Part shown: piece after piece, positions 19,429 through 28,121 of the stretch | Numbering within the stretch: position 1 is the first letter of the stretch | Layout: each line of letters starts with the position of its first letter | Source: Phytophthora hibernalis | Lineage: Eukaryota; Oomycota; Peronosporomycetes; Peronosporales; Peronosporaceae | DNA length: 64,000 nucleotides | Assembly (NCBI GenBank): GCA_012656075.1 | Contig: JAAKBF010000200.1 | Coordinates: 124,001-188,000 of the forward strand | Direction of reading: 5' to 3' | Program-made: the position numbers and the translations under genes | Notes under the pieces: generated by a model | Seen by the model: the letters and a program-made list of their open reading frames with translations, nothing else | What the model was told of the DNA's origin: nothing | Databases searched by the model: none

Positions 19429-20857
19429 GTACAAGGCCAGACTTGTGATTCACGGCTTTAAACAACAGCTAGGGATCAACTACACTGAGACCTACGCACC
19501 TGTGATCCGCTTTGAGACGATTCACGCGGCGATCTACTACGCCATCCAGCGCGGGTGGCTAGTACCGCAGTATGACGTAAAGACTGCCTTCCTCTACGGT
19601 GACCTCGACGAGATGATCTTCATGAAACAACCACCTGGCTTCCAGATTGACGGACCCTCGATGGTCTGTCGGCTCCTGAAGAGCCTGTACGGGCTAAAGC
19701 AAGCACCAAACATCTGGAACAAGACACATCATGCGAAGTTGTTGGCCATGGGGTTGGAGCGCTTGGACTCGGACTACGGACTCTACGCCTTGAAGAAAGA
19801 CGGCGAAGTTACGCTATTGCTAACGGTTTATGTAGACGACCTACTGCTTATGGGTCCCCGCAAGCTGTGCGAGGAGGTTGCTGCCTCTCTACAAGATACC
19901 TTTGAGCTCACGACGATGGGGGCGGTCAAGTACCTACTCGGCGTTGAGATACTCATAAACCAGTCGCAACGACAGATTATCTACTCGCAGCGACAGTACG
20001 TGCTGGAGGTGCTGAAGCGTTTTCACATGGAGAACTGCAACGGAAGTGCTACGCCTGAAGCGACGACACTTTCGTCCGTGGACGTGTCTGCGACGAAGGA
20101 GTACTTGCCCTACCGAGAGCTGGTGGGCGCCCTCCACTACCTGGTCAGTGCACCAAGACCAGACATTGCTCATGCCACTCGCCATCTTGGCAAGTACCTA
20201 GCCTGCTACGACCACACGCACTACGCACAAGCTAAGCGTGTGCTTCGCTACCTGAAGGCGACAAGCGACTACGGCTTGGTGATGGACGTGCAGCAAGGAC
20301 ATGATGTGCAAGTGAGTGCCTACTCTGATCCAGACTATGCGAATGACGCGGTGGACCGGAGAAGTATCAGCGGCTACGTGACTATGCTGGACGACAATGT
20401 CATATCGTACGCCTCCCGGAAGCAAGAGATCAACGCACTCAGCACCTGCGAAGCTGAGTACGTGGCGATGGCAGAAGCGACCAAGGACCTGCTGTTGCTT
20501 GCTGGCCTATGCAAGGAATTAAGCTGGAAGCATCCAGTGCCATTGCTTCTTGGAGACAACCAGAGTGCCATTGCCTTGACGGCAAAACCTGGTAAGCACT
20601 CTAAGTCGAAGCACATCGACAACAAGTACCACATGGTGCGACGGAACGTGGAACTGCAGCGCCTCACGACTCAACATGTGGGCACTGACGAGATGGTGGC
20701 CGATGTGATGACAAAGGCACTCGGTGCCATGAAGTTTGCACGGTTTCGTGCTGCTATGAAGGTGCTACCTATTGTAGATAAGGACAGCGAGGCTGCTGCT
20801 TCTACTGCTGTGTCTACTGCGGCGGCTCCTGCTGCTGCTGCGGTGCGACGCGACTAA
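19196..20857 (+). CDS. Copia reverse transcriptase and RNase H
   Basis: 553-codon frame, the best-preserved ORF in the window. It starts with the linker MMADLWSLKDHKTWKLVP, then the RVT_2-type RT: VFAVKKGECERINRYKARLV, ETYAPVIRFETI, QYDVKTAFLYGDLDE, SLYGLKQAPNIWN, and the catalytic TVYVDDLLLMG. RNase H follows: VSAYSDPDYANDAVDRRSIS, ISYASRKQEINALSTCEAEY and LLLGDNQSAIALT. It ends with an Ala-rich tail unusual for the domain. It overlaps the integrase ORF by a -1/+1 shift near 19195. Confidence 0.95.
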   Translation: MVGHVQASAHVDVPTTYKQARTSPFWPQWRSAMMADLWSLKDHKTWKLVPRKNAKKIKVITFRWVFAVKKGECERINRYKARLVIHGFKQQLGINYTETYAPVIRFETIHAAIYYAIQRGWLVPQYDVKTAFLYGDLDEMIFMKQPPGFQIDGPSMVCRLLKSLYGLKQAPNIWNKTHHAKLLAMGLERLDSDYGLYALKKDGEVTLLLTVYVDDLLLMGPRKLCEEVAASLQDTFELTTMGAVKYLLGVEILINQSQRQIIYSQRQYVLEVLKRFHMENCNGSATPEATTLSSVDVSATKEYLPYRELVGALHYLVSAPRPDIAHATRHLGKYLACYDHTHYAQAKRVLRYLKATSDYGLVMDVQQGHDVQVSAYSDPDYANDAVDRRSISGYVTMLDDNVISYASRKQEINALSTCEAEYVAMAEATKDLLLLAGLCKELSWKHPVPLLLGDNQSAIALTAKPGKHSKSKHIDNKYHMVRRNVELQRLTTQHVGTDEMVADVMTKALGAMKFARFRAAMKVLPIVDKDSEAAASTAVSTAAAPAAAAVRRD

Positions 20858-21260
20858 GCTGGACTACATCTACGCGTGCGAAGGACCAGGACAAGGACGA
20901 GAACTATGACGATCGAGTGGGAGTGCAGTTTGCTGTGCAGATTGCTGCCAACTGTGGTTATTGGTCTTGCTACCCTTTGGTATCGGTGACCAAAGCGAAG
21001 CGTGTGTGATCGCGTCGACTCCATCGCCGAGATCAAGTGGAAGTGTGAGATCATAGACCACAGTGGACCTGCGACGCAGCCTGCCAGTGTCCAGTGCCCA
21101 TACACCCGAGCCACTGTCCACTGCCAAACTCCGCCCATCCTGCAAGCCGATCCTGCGCCCGTCCCGCACCAAGTGCTGGAGCGTGACGAGCACAGACTCG
21201 GCATTTACCTTTCGCTTGTATGCAGAGCGACACCGTTGGCTGTGCGTTGCCATGATTGTG

Positions 21261-21565
21261 TGCTGCCCGTGGCACTTAGGTTTAGTATGCAACTACGTTG
21301 TATTTGTATTGTTATCTTGCTAATTAACAATTGCGGAACGCGGCGCACGGCGTGGCAGCTCTTCTCGCTCTCAACCGCTTTTGCTCCGCGAGCAGCAAGC
21401 GAGTGAGCAGCCCACGCCAAGCCCGCGTTCCTGTCGAGGCTTTGCCCGACACTCACGTGTTTCTACTTACCTCTAAATCTACCGCCCTTCTAGCAGTGTC
21501 ATGGCACCGACACTACGAAGCGACATGCAGACGAGTAGCCCCGTGACGCGCCCTGCGTCACCACA
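21261..21565 (+). repeat. Copia 3' LTR
   Basis: 305 bp, matching the 5' LTR end to end. The 400 bases between the end of RNase H (20857) and this LTR hold no ORF; the bases just before it are only weakly purine-rich. Confidence 0.9.
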
Positions 21566-21990
21566 AGACCGCCCCACAACCACCCACGAGAATGTCGTAT
21601 GCCGATGGAAGCCCTACACGATACGAGAGGCGCGCGCCTTGCGGGTCTTACTGATCAATTTGCGCGTGGCGTCAGAGCACTTGCAGGCCTCGCAGATAGC
21701 CGCAACGACGTAGCACGTGGTACGACACTTCAGCAGACTGTTGTACGAATATAGAGAGCAGGTTAGTCGACGCCGGCGGCGCGATCTCCGCGGAGCTTCC
21801 GCAAGGAAGGAGGCAGGTCGCTTTTACGCACTTCGTAAAAGAATATGCGTTGTAGTAGGTAGTAAATAAAGCAGAAAATAAGGCTCTTTTTTACCCAGGC
21901 CGACAAGTTGGTTTTAGGAATGATGAAGTCTGAAATAGAACTCTAAAATAGAGGTAAGATATATGCAAACAGCAATACTTCTAAAGTATA
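21566..21990. other. Stretch without gene
   Basis: 425 bp between the copia LTR and the MITE. AATAAA-like bases lie near 21865 and a pyrimidine run near 21887. No convincing ORF. It may be the remaining flank of the element that copia entered. Confidence 0.4.
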
Positions 21991-22518
21991 CTTCCTCTGT
22001 TTGGAATTGATGGAAAGAATGCAATATGACAGGTCATGGGTTTTATGTTTTACTTGGTTTCACACGGAACCGTTGTGCGCACGGTTGATTGTCCTAAAGA
22101 TGTGGCCCACTATCGATATCGTAAAGGTGTGAGATCCATATTTTCAATATTAGAGTCACTGGGCGAAAAACCAAATTCAATAATAGCTTGCCCTAGCGAG
22201 CTTTCAACACTTCTAAAGGACGAATTGGGCCGATGTACGGCGTCTACAGTTCGTTTGGCCTGCTACCTATAGACACTGAGATTTCTGGGGTAAAATGTAA
22301 AGATGTCCAAGAGGTGCAGCGGAGAAAAACGGTTTGAGAAGTCGAAGTCGGTCGATTATTTTGGCTGTGGACAGGATAGTTTTGGCTAAAAACAGTGCCA
22401 TTGGATAGAACTGACGCTAACGATTATTTTGAGCCAATGAGCATCGAATAAAGTTTAAAATTGATAAAAATGTTTTCATTCAAAGTTGACTCTTTCCATC
22501 ATTTCCAAACAGAGGAAG
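21991..22518. mobile_element. MITE of mariner/Stowaway type
   Basis: 528 bp bounded by inverted repeats of about 28 bp with one mismatch (left end CTTCCTCTGTTTGGAATTG, right end the complement of CTTCCTCTGTTTGGAAATG), each flanked by TA (21989-21990 and 22519-22520). TA duplication and CTTCCTCTG-type ends fit Tc1/mariner-derived MITEs. The internal 78-codon ORF (22036-22272) shows no transposase motif, so the element is non-autonomous. Confidence 0.85.
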
Positions 22519-22628
22519 TATAATATACTATTAATACACATCACCACGCCACCTCCCACTAACTGGCTTGTGCCATCGTTGCTGCTTCGACTCGCAGCGT
22601 TAGATGGCTGAATAATAGAATGCCGCGC

Positions 22629-22907
22629 TCACATGTACTCACGGATAGCTGCAGCAATCTTGAGCAATTTCCGAGACGCCACATACTGCGCCAGCATAAG
22701 ATCGTCCGTGACCTTGATCATGGGTTTTACATGGTAGTAAAGCAGCACCCTTACCACTTTGACATTGTCGTCCTCATTCAAGATGACGGAGATCAGCAGC
22801 GGCGTCTGCTGTCGGTCGTTCAACGCGTTGACGGACGCATCAGCGTTCATCAGCATGTAGACGATCGTAGCTCCATCCGGGACGTTAGCACTAGCAGCGT
22901 AGTGCAG
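22629..22907 (-). pseudogene. Ankyrin-repeat gene, C-terminal part
   Basis: On the minus strand this reads LHYAASANVPDGATIVYML, then VNALNDRQQTPLLISVILN and VVRVLLYYHVKPM, ending DLMLAQYVASRKLL and IREYM with a TGA at 22629-22631. The pattern (PLH/LHYAA, ... VNALNDRQQTPLL) is that of ankyrin repeats. The frame runs straight into the MULE at 22908. The N-terminal part is at 26540-26960, beyond the transposon, and the 9-bp duplication CTGCACTAC (minus sense) encodes LHY on both sides. The gene is therefore interrupted, with its 3' end here. Confidence 0.8.
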
Positions 22908-22921
22908 GTGCCGCTTTTTGA

Positions 22922-22953
22922 GGTCACCACCAGGCCAGGTCACACCGGGTCAC
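22922..22953. repeat. GGTCAC triplet in left MULE end
   Basis: GGTCAC at 22922-22927, 22938-22943 and 22948-22953 (steps of 16 and 10). The right end has the complement GTGACC at 26521-26526, 26505-26510 and 26495-26500, with the same steps mirrored. Likely transposase contact sites (inference). Confidence 0.7.
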
Positions 22954-23313
22954 AGTTTAAAATGCAAAAGTTACCTTATGGCGGCAACAAATATTTTAGT
23001 AGATTGTTACAGTGTTGCGCGCCACCTGATGCACCGCTGTGCATCCACGTCCGGACACGTGATTGGCCACATTATATCCAATTACATTTTGAATGGGGCT
23101 TGTGGCTGGTTGTGCTGCTCATTCTTCAATCAGCAGCACGGCGAGCGCGGAGAACAAGACATCAAGTACGACGGGCTGGACCAGGACGCTGGGAACGACC
23201 ACGGATGGCAGCGAGTGGGCGCTTGGGCATCACCAGCGACTGTGGGCAGCTCGACAAACAGGACGAGGACAGAAGTAGGCGACATCAGACGGGTGGACAT
23301 CGTTTTCAAGTGC

Positions 23314-24352
23314 ATGGATATTGGATATATAATGGACGTTGTTGATTTAGTTCCTGAGCTCCGCCTTATTGTGTCGTCTGGGGATTATGGAGATAAGACG
23401 TACAAGCTTCATCAAGTGTACAAAAAGATTCCAGAAAGCGTGGATCGCTACATATGCGGTGGATTTTCATGGAAGACTGTAACCCAATCTGATGCTCCTG
23501 TATTAGTTTTTCGGGATGCGTGCGATGATGTTGTTGGGGTTCGTGGGAATACAAGAATTCCAGACAACGTGGAGCACCTGCTATATGGCCTCAGAACCGA
23601 TAGTATTACGACGTTTTTACATGAACGGGTGCGCGCAGAGTGGGCAGCGAACCAGCCTACCCCTCCGGGCCAATACTCAGTTGCTGAACCTAGTGGGTAT
23701 TATTCGACCTTTGCTTCAAGAGAGACAAAGCGTTTGTGTACAAGACGGAATACTGGTTGCAGGCTGGAAACCGTGAGTCGGCCGTTCACATGGATCACGG
23801 CCGGGTGGTCTCCTATATGCCACCGTGCGCAAAATATTGTTTCAAGATTTGGGTATTCTTTCCTAAAGAACCTACCGAGCATTTCAAGTGGCGAAACAAA
23901 ATCGATTCATTTAATCGGATGTTGGAAGCTACAACGACGGGGTGATTATTCAACGACCTGGTGACGTGGTGTATTTGAACAATTTGGTTCCCCACGCAGT
24001 GCTGCTAGCGTTTACCCCAGAGGCAAAGGATGAAGACACATGGGGAGGGATATTTGGAAATGTCATCGTTCGCGTGGCTGATAAACTTGACTCGTACAAG
24101 TATGCAACCAAGGCTGCTTCCGGATCTCGCCGTGACTCAAAAGATGCGTGGCTGTCCCTCCTCTCGGCCTATTGCATGATGGAAAATCGTGAAAGGAGCA
24201 GCGACAACTACGAGGAAGAGAAGAAGAGATTTATGGCGTATCTTGACTTAACTGAAGGGATGTCTTCGGCAAGTGAACTAGCCACAGTTAAATGGGGAAA
24301 GAGGCGCAAAATGTTAGAAAGGATGGAGCAGGTACGTGCATTTAAGAAATAG
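23314..24352 (+). pseudogene. JmjC/cupin-like ORF inside the MULE
   Basis: Frame 1 (ATG 23314) runs MDIGYIMDVVDLVPELRLI, KLHQVYKKIPESVDRYI, VLVFRDACDDVVGVRG to about 23680. A second frame (to 23945) has YKTEYWLQAGNRESAVHMDH, GRVVSYMPPCAKYCFKIWVF and FPKEPTEHF. A third frame (to 24352) has RPGDVVYLNNLVPHAVL, then a charged helical tail (SSDNYEEEKKRFMAYL). HMDH followed by F-K-I-W-V-F-F-P and P-G-D-x-x-Y-x-x-x-x-x-P-H resembles the iron-binding H-x-D...H pattern of JmjC 2-oxoglutarate oxygenases. Two frameshifts (near 23690 and 23935) make this copy broken unless unspliced introns exist. It converges with the transposase. Could be a captured host gene or a normal accessory gene of the family. 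Confidence 0.5.
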
Positions 24353-24510
24353 AATTAAATGAACTTGAAACAGTGACGTTTCTACGTGTCGTTCTTTCTC
24401 TATTTCTAGTGGATGTCTTTCGTTTTGTGATTGTATATTGAATTGCGAGAATAGGATTTGCTGTAATTGTGTTAATGTTGAATCAAAGAACCAGTAGTTT
24501 CGTAGGATGC

Positions 24511-24721
24511 TTAACGGCGCAGCCCAGGCTCGAAATGGCGTGTTTTGATTGATTTCTGACCTTAGAGTGCTATGTACATGTCATTTGGACAAATTGTACA
24601 AAACACATTTGTACTATTTATAGTATAGTCATACAATTTCGGCGTGTTTTTATTTATGTATGGTTAGCGCGCAGCCCAGGCTCGAAATCGCGTGTTTTGA
24701 TTGATTTCTGACCTTAAAGCT
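24511..24721. repeat. 58-bp direct repeat, 153 bp apart
   Basis: 24511-24570 and 24664-24721 share GCGCAGCCCAGGCTCGAAAT and GTGTTTTGATTGATTTCTGA with few mismatches, in the same orientation. The second copy forms the abnormal C-terminus of the truncated transposase, so the repeat (or what it bounds) marks the break in that gene. The 93 bases between are AT-rich. Confidence 0.8.
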
Positions 24722-25848
24722 GATGGGTAGTATCCTTTGGTTGGACGATCGTAGGAGGTAAAAACCATACACTGCTTAAACTGTGGTGACACACAGCGGA
24801 ACGTTCCATCTACAAACACGGACGTTTTTCTATGTTTCAGCATGTTTAGAAGCACTGGATGAGCTCAACCGAACAGACGTTCCCTTTTCTTCGTAGACTG
24901 ATCAAAATACGAATGATGAAAGAGCATAAAGTTTGCTCCTGATGGTGTATCGCTGTCGTTCAGAACTTGGCACCAGGGTGAAGCTTCTATTTGACCATAA
25001 ACGGAGCCTCCAAATGCCTCCGCCCTCGCCCTATTCACGCGTCGAAGAACTTTTTCTTTTGACAACCCGATAAAAGATCGAGTCCGATCTAAACTTCCGT
25101 AAAAATGTGATCGAACGTGACTCCAAATGTCACTCCTGGCCGCCGTCGTCGTAACTGCTAACCTATCGACCTCACGTTTCATCGCTTCGGTGACATTTGT
25201 AGTTGTACTTGAGATGTCGGGCGCACTTACGATTCCCGGGCTTGCTGAAAGTCCACAGGTATGCGCTACAAAGTTTGTGTAGCTCTCAAGATTTAGTCGG
25301 AACTCACATCTGCCAGGACAGCCCGTGCTTCGGTAAAAGCTACACCGGTAGGAGATCTTAACCAAAGTCTTATTAGCCCTTGTGTATTTGTACCCGGCGA
25401 TCCAGCGAGTAGTTCCACCTGAACGTCGTTCATCACCATATTCGATTGACCTTATGATGTCGACATCTCCGGCTCTGGTCTCCACACCACCCAATTGATC
25501 AACAAGACTTCGTTCGGTACCACATCCTTCCACCTCTATATTTTCCTGCTCACCCCCAAACGCAAATTTGTATTCATCGCTGAAATTCCGCTCTGTCATC
25601 TCGATAATCATCTCATCTGATACAATCTCTGACATGGTATCCATCTCGTGATCGCTATCAAATGGATTCTGCAAAAATGCAACCGTGTGGCTTCGCCCTG
25701 TTCCTCCCAAAGCTGGTATAATTGGTGTTACCATGTCGGTGGTTGCTGCCAATTCAATAGGAATCTCGTCCGCAAGATAAACCTGATTTTGAAGGGTATC
25801 TGCCCGGTTGTGCATAGCATCGTTAAAATGTTTAGCGTTGAACACCAT
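24664..25848 (-). pseudogene. FLYWCH-MULE transposase, truncated
   Basis: The main frame (25848-24865, 327 codons) has an acidic N-terminus, then a FLYWCH-like zinc finger: YKYTRANKTLVKISYRCSFY, GCPGRCEFRLNLESYTNFVA, HTC. A helical region (AMKREVDRLAVTTTAARSDI, FIGLSKEKVLRRVNRARAEA) follows. A second frame (24855-24664) has SVFVDGTFRCVSPQFKQCMV, the first catalytic aspartate block of MULE transposases, then stops inside the direct repeat. The second and third catalytic acids and the SWIM finger are absent, so it cannot be active alone. A frameshift separates the two frames near 24860. Confidence 0.82.
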
Positions 25849-26309
25849 GATTCATCTAAGTTACCTCTATTACTTTGAGATTGACGAGCCGCGCGTGTCT
25901 ATCTTGAAGACAGATGAGAGCTTTGTATGGCCTGCGGTGCTACATTCCGTTGCCTTAGTCGAGCTGAACGACGACGACGCTGCTGCATGTCCCCACAATG
26001 GGTGTAATTACGTCGATCACGTGTAGTGTGTCTCTGATGGGAAATCTTACAATGAGTGCATGACGGCTCTGAAGTACACGTACACAGTCGTTATTTTTAG
26101 TTTTATAACAGCCGTTGTCGCTAGTTGAAAACACGCCTGCTCGTGTCAAAGCATTGGCGACCTTTGGCGTGACTACGCCAACCTACTTACGCAAGCCTAA
26201 TGATGCCAACGGGCTGACTGACATTTTCACACAGCAAATACTAGCCGTATCTTCATACATCCAAATAGCCATTGCTGCCGGCTTTAAGACACGCGTGCAC
26301 GTGGTAAAT

Positions 26310-26478
26310 CGTTGACGTTGATGGCGTAAATACTTGTACCGGTTCGCCGACAAAATAACGCCAGCCTTGTCCTGCGAAATCCTGAACGAATGTGCAAATC
26401 CTTGACATTATTGGTGTAACTACGCCGATATAATGACGCCAGCATTGTCCTGCAAATGCCTAAATGAATGTGCCACAT
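26310..26478. repeat. Two imperfect tandem units near the right MULE end
   Basis: Units 26310-26399 and 26400-26478 share GCCAGC.TTGTCCTGC and GAATGTGC blocks. They lie just inside the right inverted repeat and may be subterminal repeats of the MULE. Confidence 0.6.
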
Positions 26479-26539
26479 GGCAATTACTAAGATCGTGACC
26501 TGGTGTGACCTGACCTGGCGGTGACCTATGGGCACTACC

Positions 26540-26960
26540 GTAGTGCAGAGGGTGATTGCCGCGGTTGTCAGCCTTCCACAATAGTCCAGGTTCCGTCTCG
26601 CGAAGTTTCTTGACAGCCTGCTTGTCACCTTTCGAACAGCACTTTGAAGACTGGATCGGTCGTACTTGTTACTCCTGTGGGCTGCCTTGGGAGATGCGAG
26701 CTTCGTGTCTTCAGCAGTCGGAGATGTAGCTCGAGTCTCGGTCGCAGCAGTGCTAAGCTTGTTGAGTCTGCTGATCGACAGACACTTGTCCGACAGTGAT
26801 CGACTACGCTTCGACGCGGTGTTAGGTATCTGTCGGTCTGCGGCTTCCGCTTCAGGGGTGCCGAATGTGATCGCTCGATTCGGGCAGCGCATGAGCGTGT
26901 GGAGGCGATGTATTCCCGAACTTCAGCGATCAGAGACTTTTTCTCCTTACTCGTCGACAT
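26540..26960 (-). pseudogene. Ankyrin-repeat gene, N-terminal part
   Basis: Starts MSTSKEKKSLIAEVREYIAS (26960) and continues as a Ser/Thr/Lys-rich segment (SKRSRSLSDKCLSISRLNKL in a neighbouring frame), then DPVFKVLFER, and after a one-base loss near 26630 DKQAVKKLRETEPGLLWKAD and NRGNHPLHY, meeting the 9-bp duplication at 26548-26540. NRGNHPLHY plus AAS from the far side of the MULE forms a normal ankyrin core (D/N-x-x-G-x-x-P-L-H-x-A-A). At least two frame changes exist in this half, so decay preceded or followed the insertion. Partner and role unknown. Confidence 0.65.
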
Positions 26961-28121
26961 GGTGGCGGTCTCGGAAATACGTTCGTGACGTGATGCGTTT
27001 GAGAGCGTATGATTTCTTATGTTGACCCGGAAGGCCGCTGGGATTTCCTCTTTCTTCAGGTCATTCGTTTTTCCTTCAGGTGTCCGTAGCAGTAGAAGAA
27101 GTAGAAAATTAAAAGTAAGAAGAGGTGGGGCTCGCCTCGAGCCCCGTAGTTGACGTCGAAGGAGACCATAGTAGAAGATATCCAAAGTAGAGTCACGGTC
27201 CACCAAGACGTTTGTCGCGCCAGCCCGTATCTACCATTGAAAATTTTGAATATTATTTAGTAATAAAGTTATTTGTAAAATCAGTCGACAAAGTATTTAA
27301 TTTTTTCTTATTCTTTAAAAATTTCGTTTGTATTAATAGTATGTATATCTTCAGTCGGGTTCAGTCGTGGCTAGGGCTCCCGAAAAATCATTGGTCATAC
27401 AATAATTGCAATCAATTTAACGTAATAATTTATTGCGGGTTTCTGGTTGGCTGAAACCAATAATTGCGCGAACTAATTTATTACCTTTAATAATTTACGG
27501 CTGGTAAGTTACCAGTGGTAACTCACTAGAAAACCGTCTTCAGCATACAGTGTATAAGTAGTGAAGGCAACCCTCGGGCGCAGCGTCGTGCGCTAGACCC
27601 TGTCACACTCGAAATGCTGATGATTTTTAACTGCAGCTACTGGAACGCGCAAGTTGTGAGTGAGTGCACTTAGGCAGAAGGCAGGTTTATTATTGCGTGA
27701 AGGACTAGGATAATTGCAATAATTGACGTTTGTTTTTTCTAATAATTTACTGTGCTTTTGAGTTTCATTTGTGAGCAATGCCGTAACCGGACACCCTGGT
27801 CGTGGCGTAGAAATCGAAAACGTGTCGCCGCAGGCAGCAAACGCTCGCCACTCTTTTGATAAGTGCGCGTGGTGTTTGCCGCAGGTGAACCAGCATCATT
27901 GGTTTTGTATGCTAACCCACACTGTTCTCACGCTTGCGTTCAAGGTGGTCGTAAGCGTGTTGGCAGGATACGTTGAAGTGTTGATGACATTCACCGCTTG
28001 ATCAAACTTTTTTCATTTTGTTGTTCGTCCCATGACCTGCGTCTATGCTGCGCTGCTCGTCGTCTACACAAACACACGGCGTCGAGCGCATCGAAAGGCA
28101 CGCCGCGGCCGAATTCGTTCA
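26961..28121. other. Intergenic, AT-rich
   Basis: About 1.2 kb between the ankyrin start and the sphingomyelinase stop. 27207-27760 is AT-rich with repeated AATAATT and AATTGCAAT words. The 76-codon + frame at 27771-28001 has a hydrophobic tail but no support. No RNA gene recognised. Confidence 0.4.

Larger units (their letters stand above)
8523..21565 (+). mobile_element. Ty1/copia element split by a gypsy insertion
   Basis: Two 305-bp direct LTRs bound a + strand internal region in copia order: gag with CCHC knuckle, protease, integrase, reverse transcriptase, RNase H. The span is 13.0 kb only because a 6.4-kb gypsy (10337-16770, minus strand) sits in gag; without it the element is about 6.6 kb. 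Integrase precedes RT, which separates copia from gypsy. Gag, pre-integrase and the IN/RT junction carry stops or frameshifts, so this copy is dead, although the RT-RNase H frame is long and clean. The 5-bp flanks (TCACC left, AGACC right) do not match, so no target duplication is proven. Confidence 0.93.
22908..26539. mobile_element. Mutator-like element in the ankyrin gene
   Basis: 3632 bp flanked by the 9-bp direct repeat GTAGTGCAG (22899-22907 and 26540-26548), the usual duplication length of MULEs. The ends carry inverted repeats (left AGGTCACCACCAGGCCAGGT at 22921, right its near complement ending at 26527), each with three GGTCAC hexamers at matching spacing. The outer 12-13 bp are poorly matched (GTGCCGCT... 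versus GGTAGTGCC...). Inside are a minus-strand FLYWCH-MULE transposase truncated after its first catalytic aspartate and a + strand JmjC-like ORF, convergent with it. Removing the element and one duplication rejoins the ankyrin frame. Confidence 0.88.

Noticed and set aside
8518..21570. Target duplication for the copia element
   Set aside because: TCACC and AGACC share only the last three bases; not convincing.
22036..22272. ORF inside the MITE as a transposase
   Set aside because: No DDE or HTH motif; 78 codons only.
22620..23345. + strand ORF opposite the ankyrin frame
   Set aside because: Antisense shadow crossing the MULE border.
27771..28001. 76-codon + ORF with hydrophobic tail
   Set aside because: No homology pattern, no promoter or partner; could be chance.
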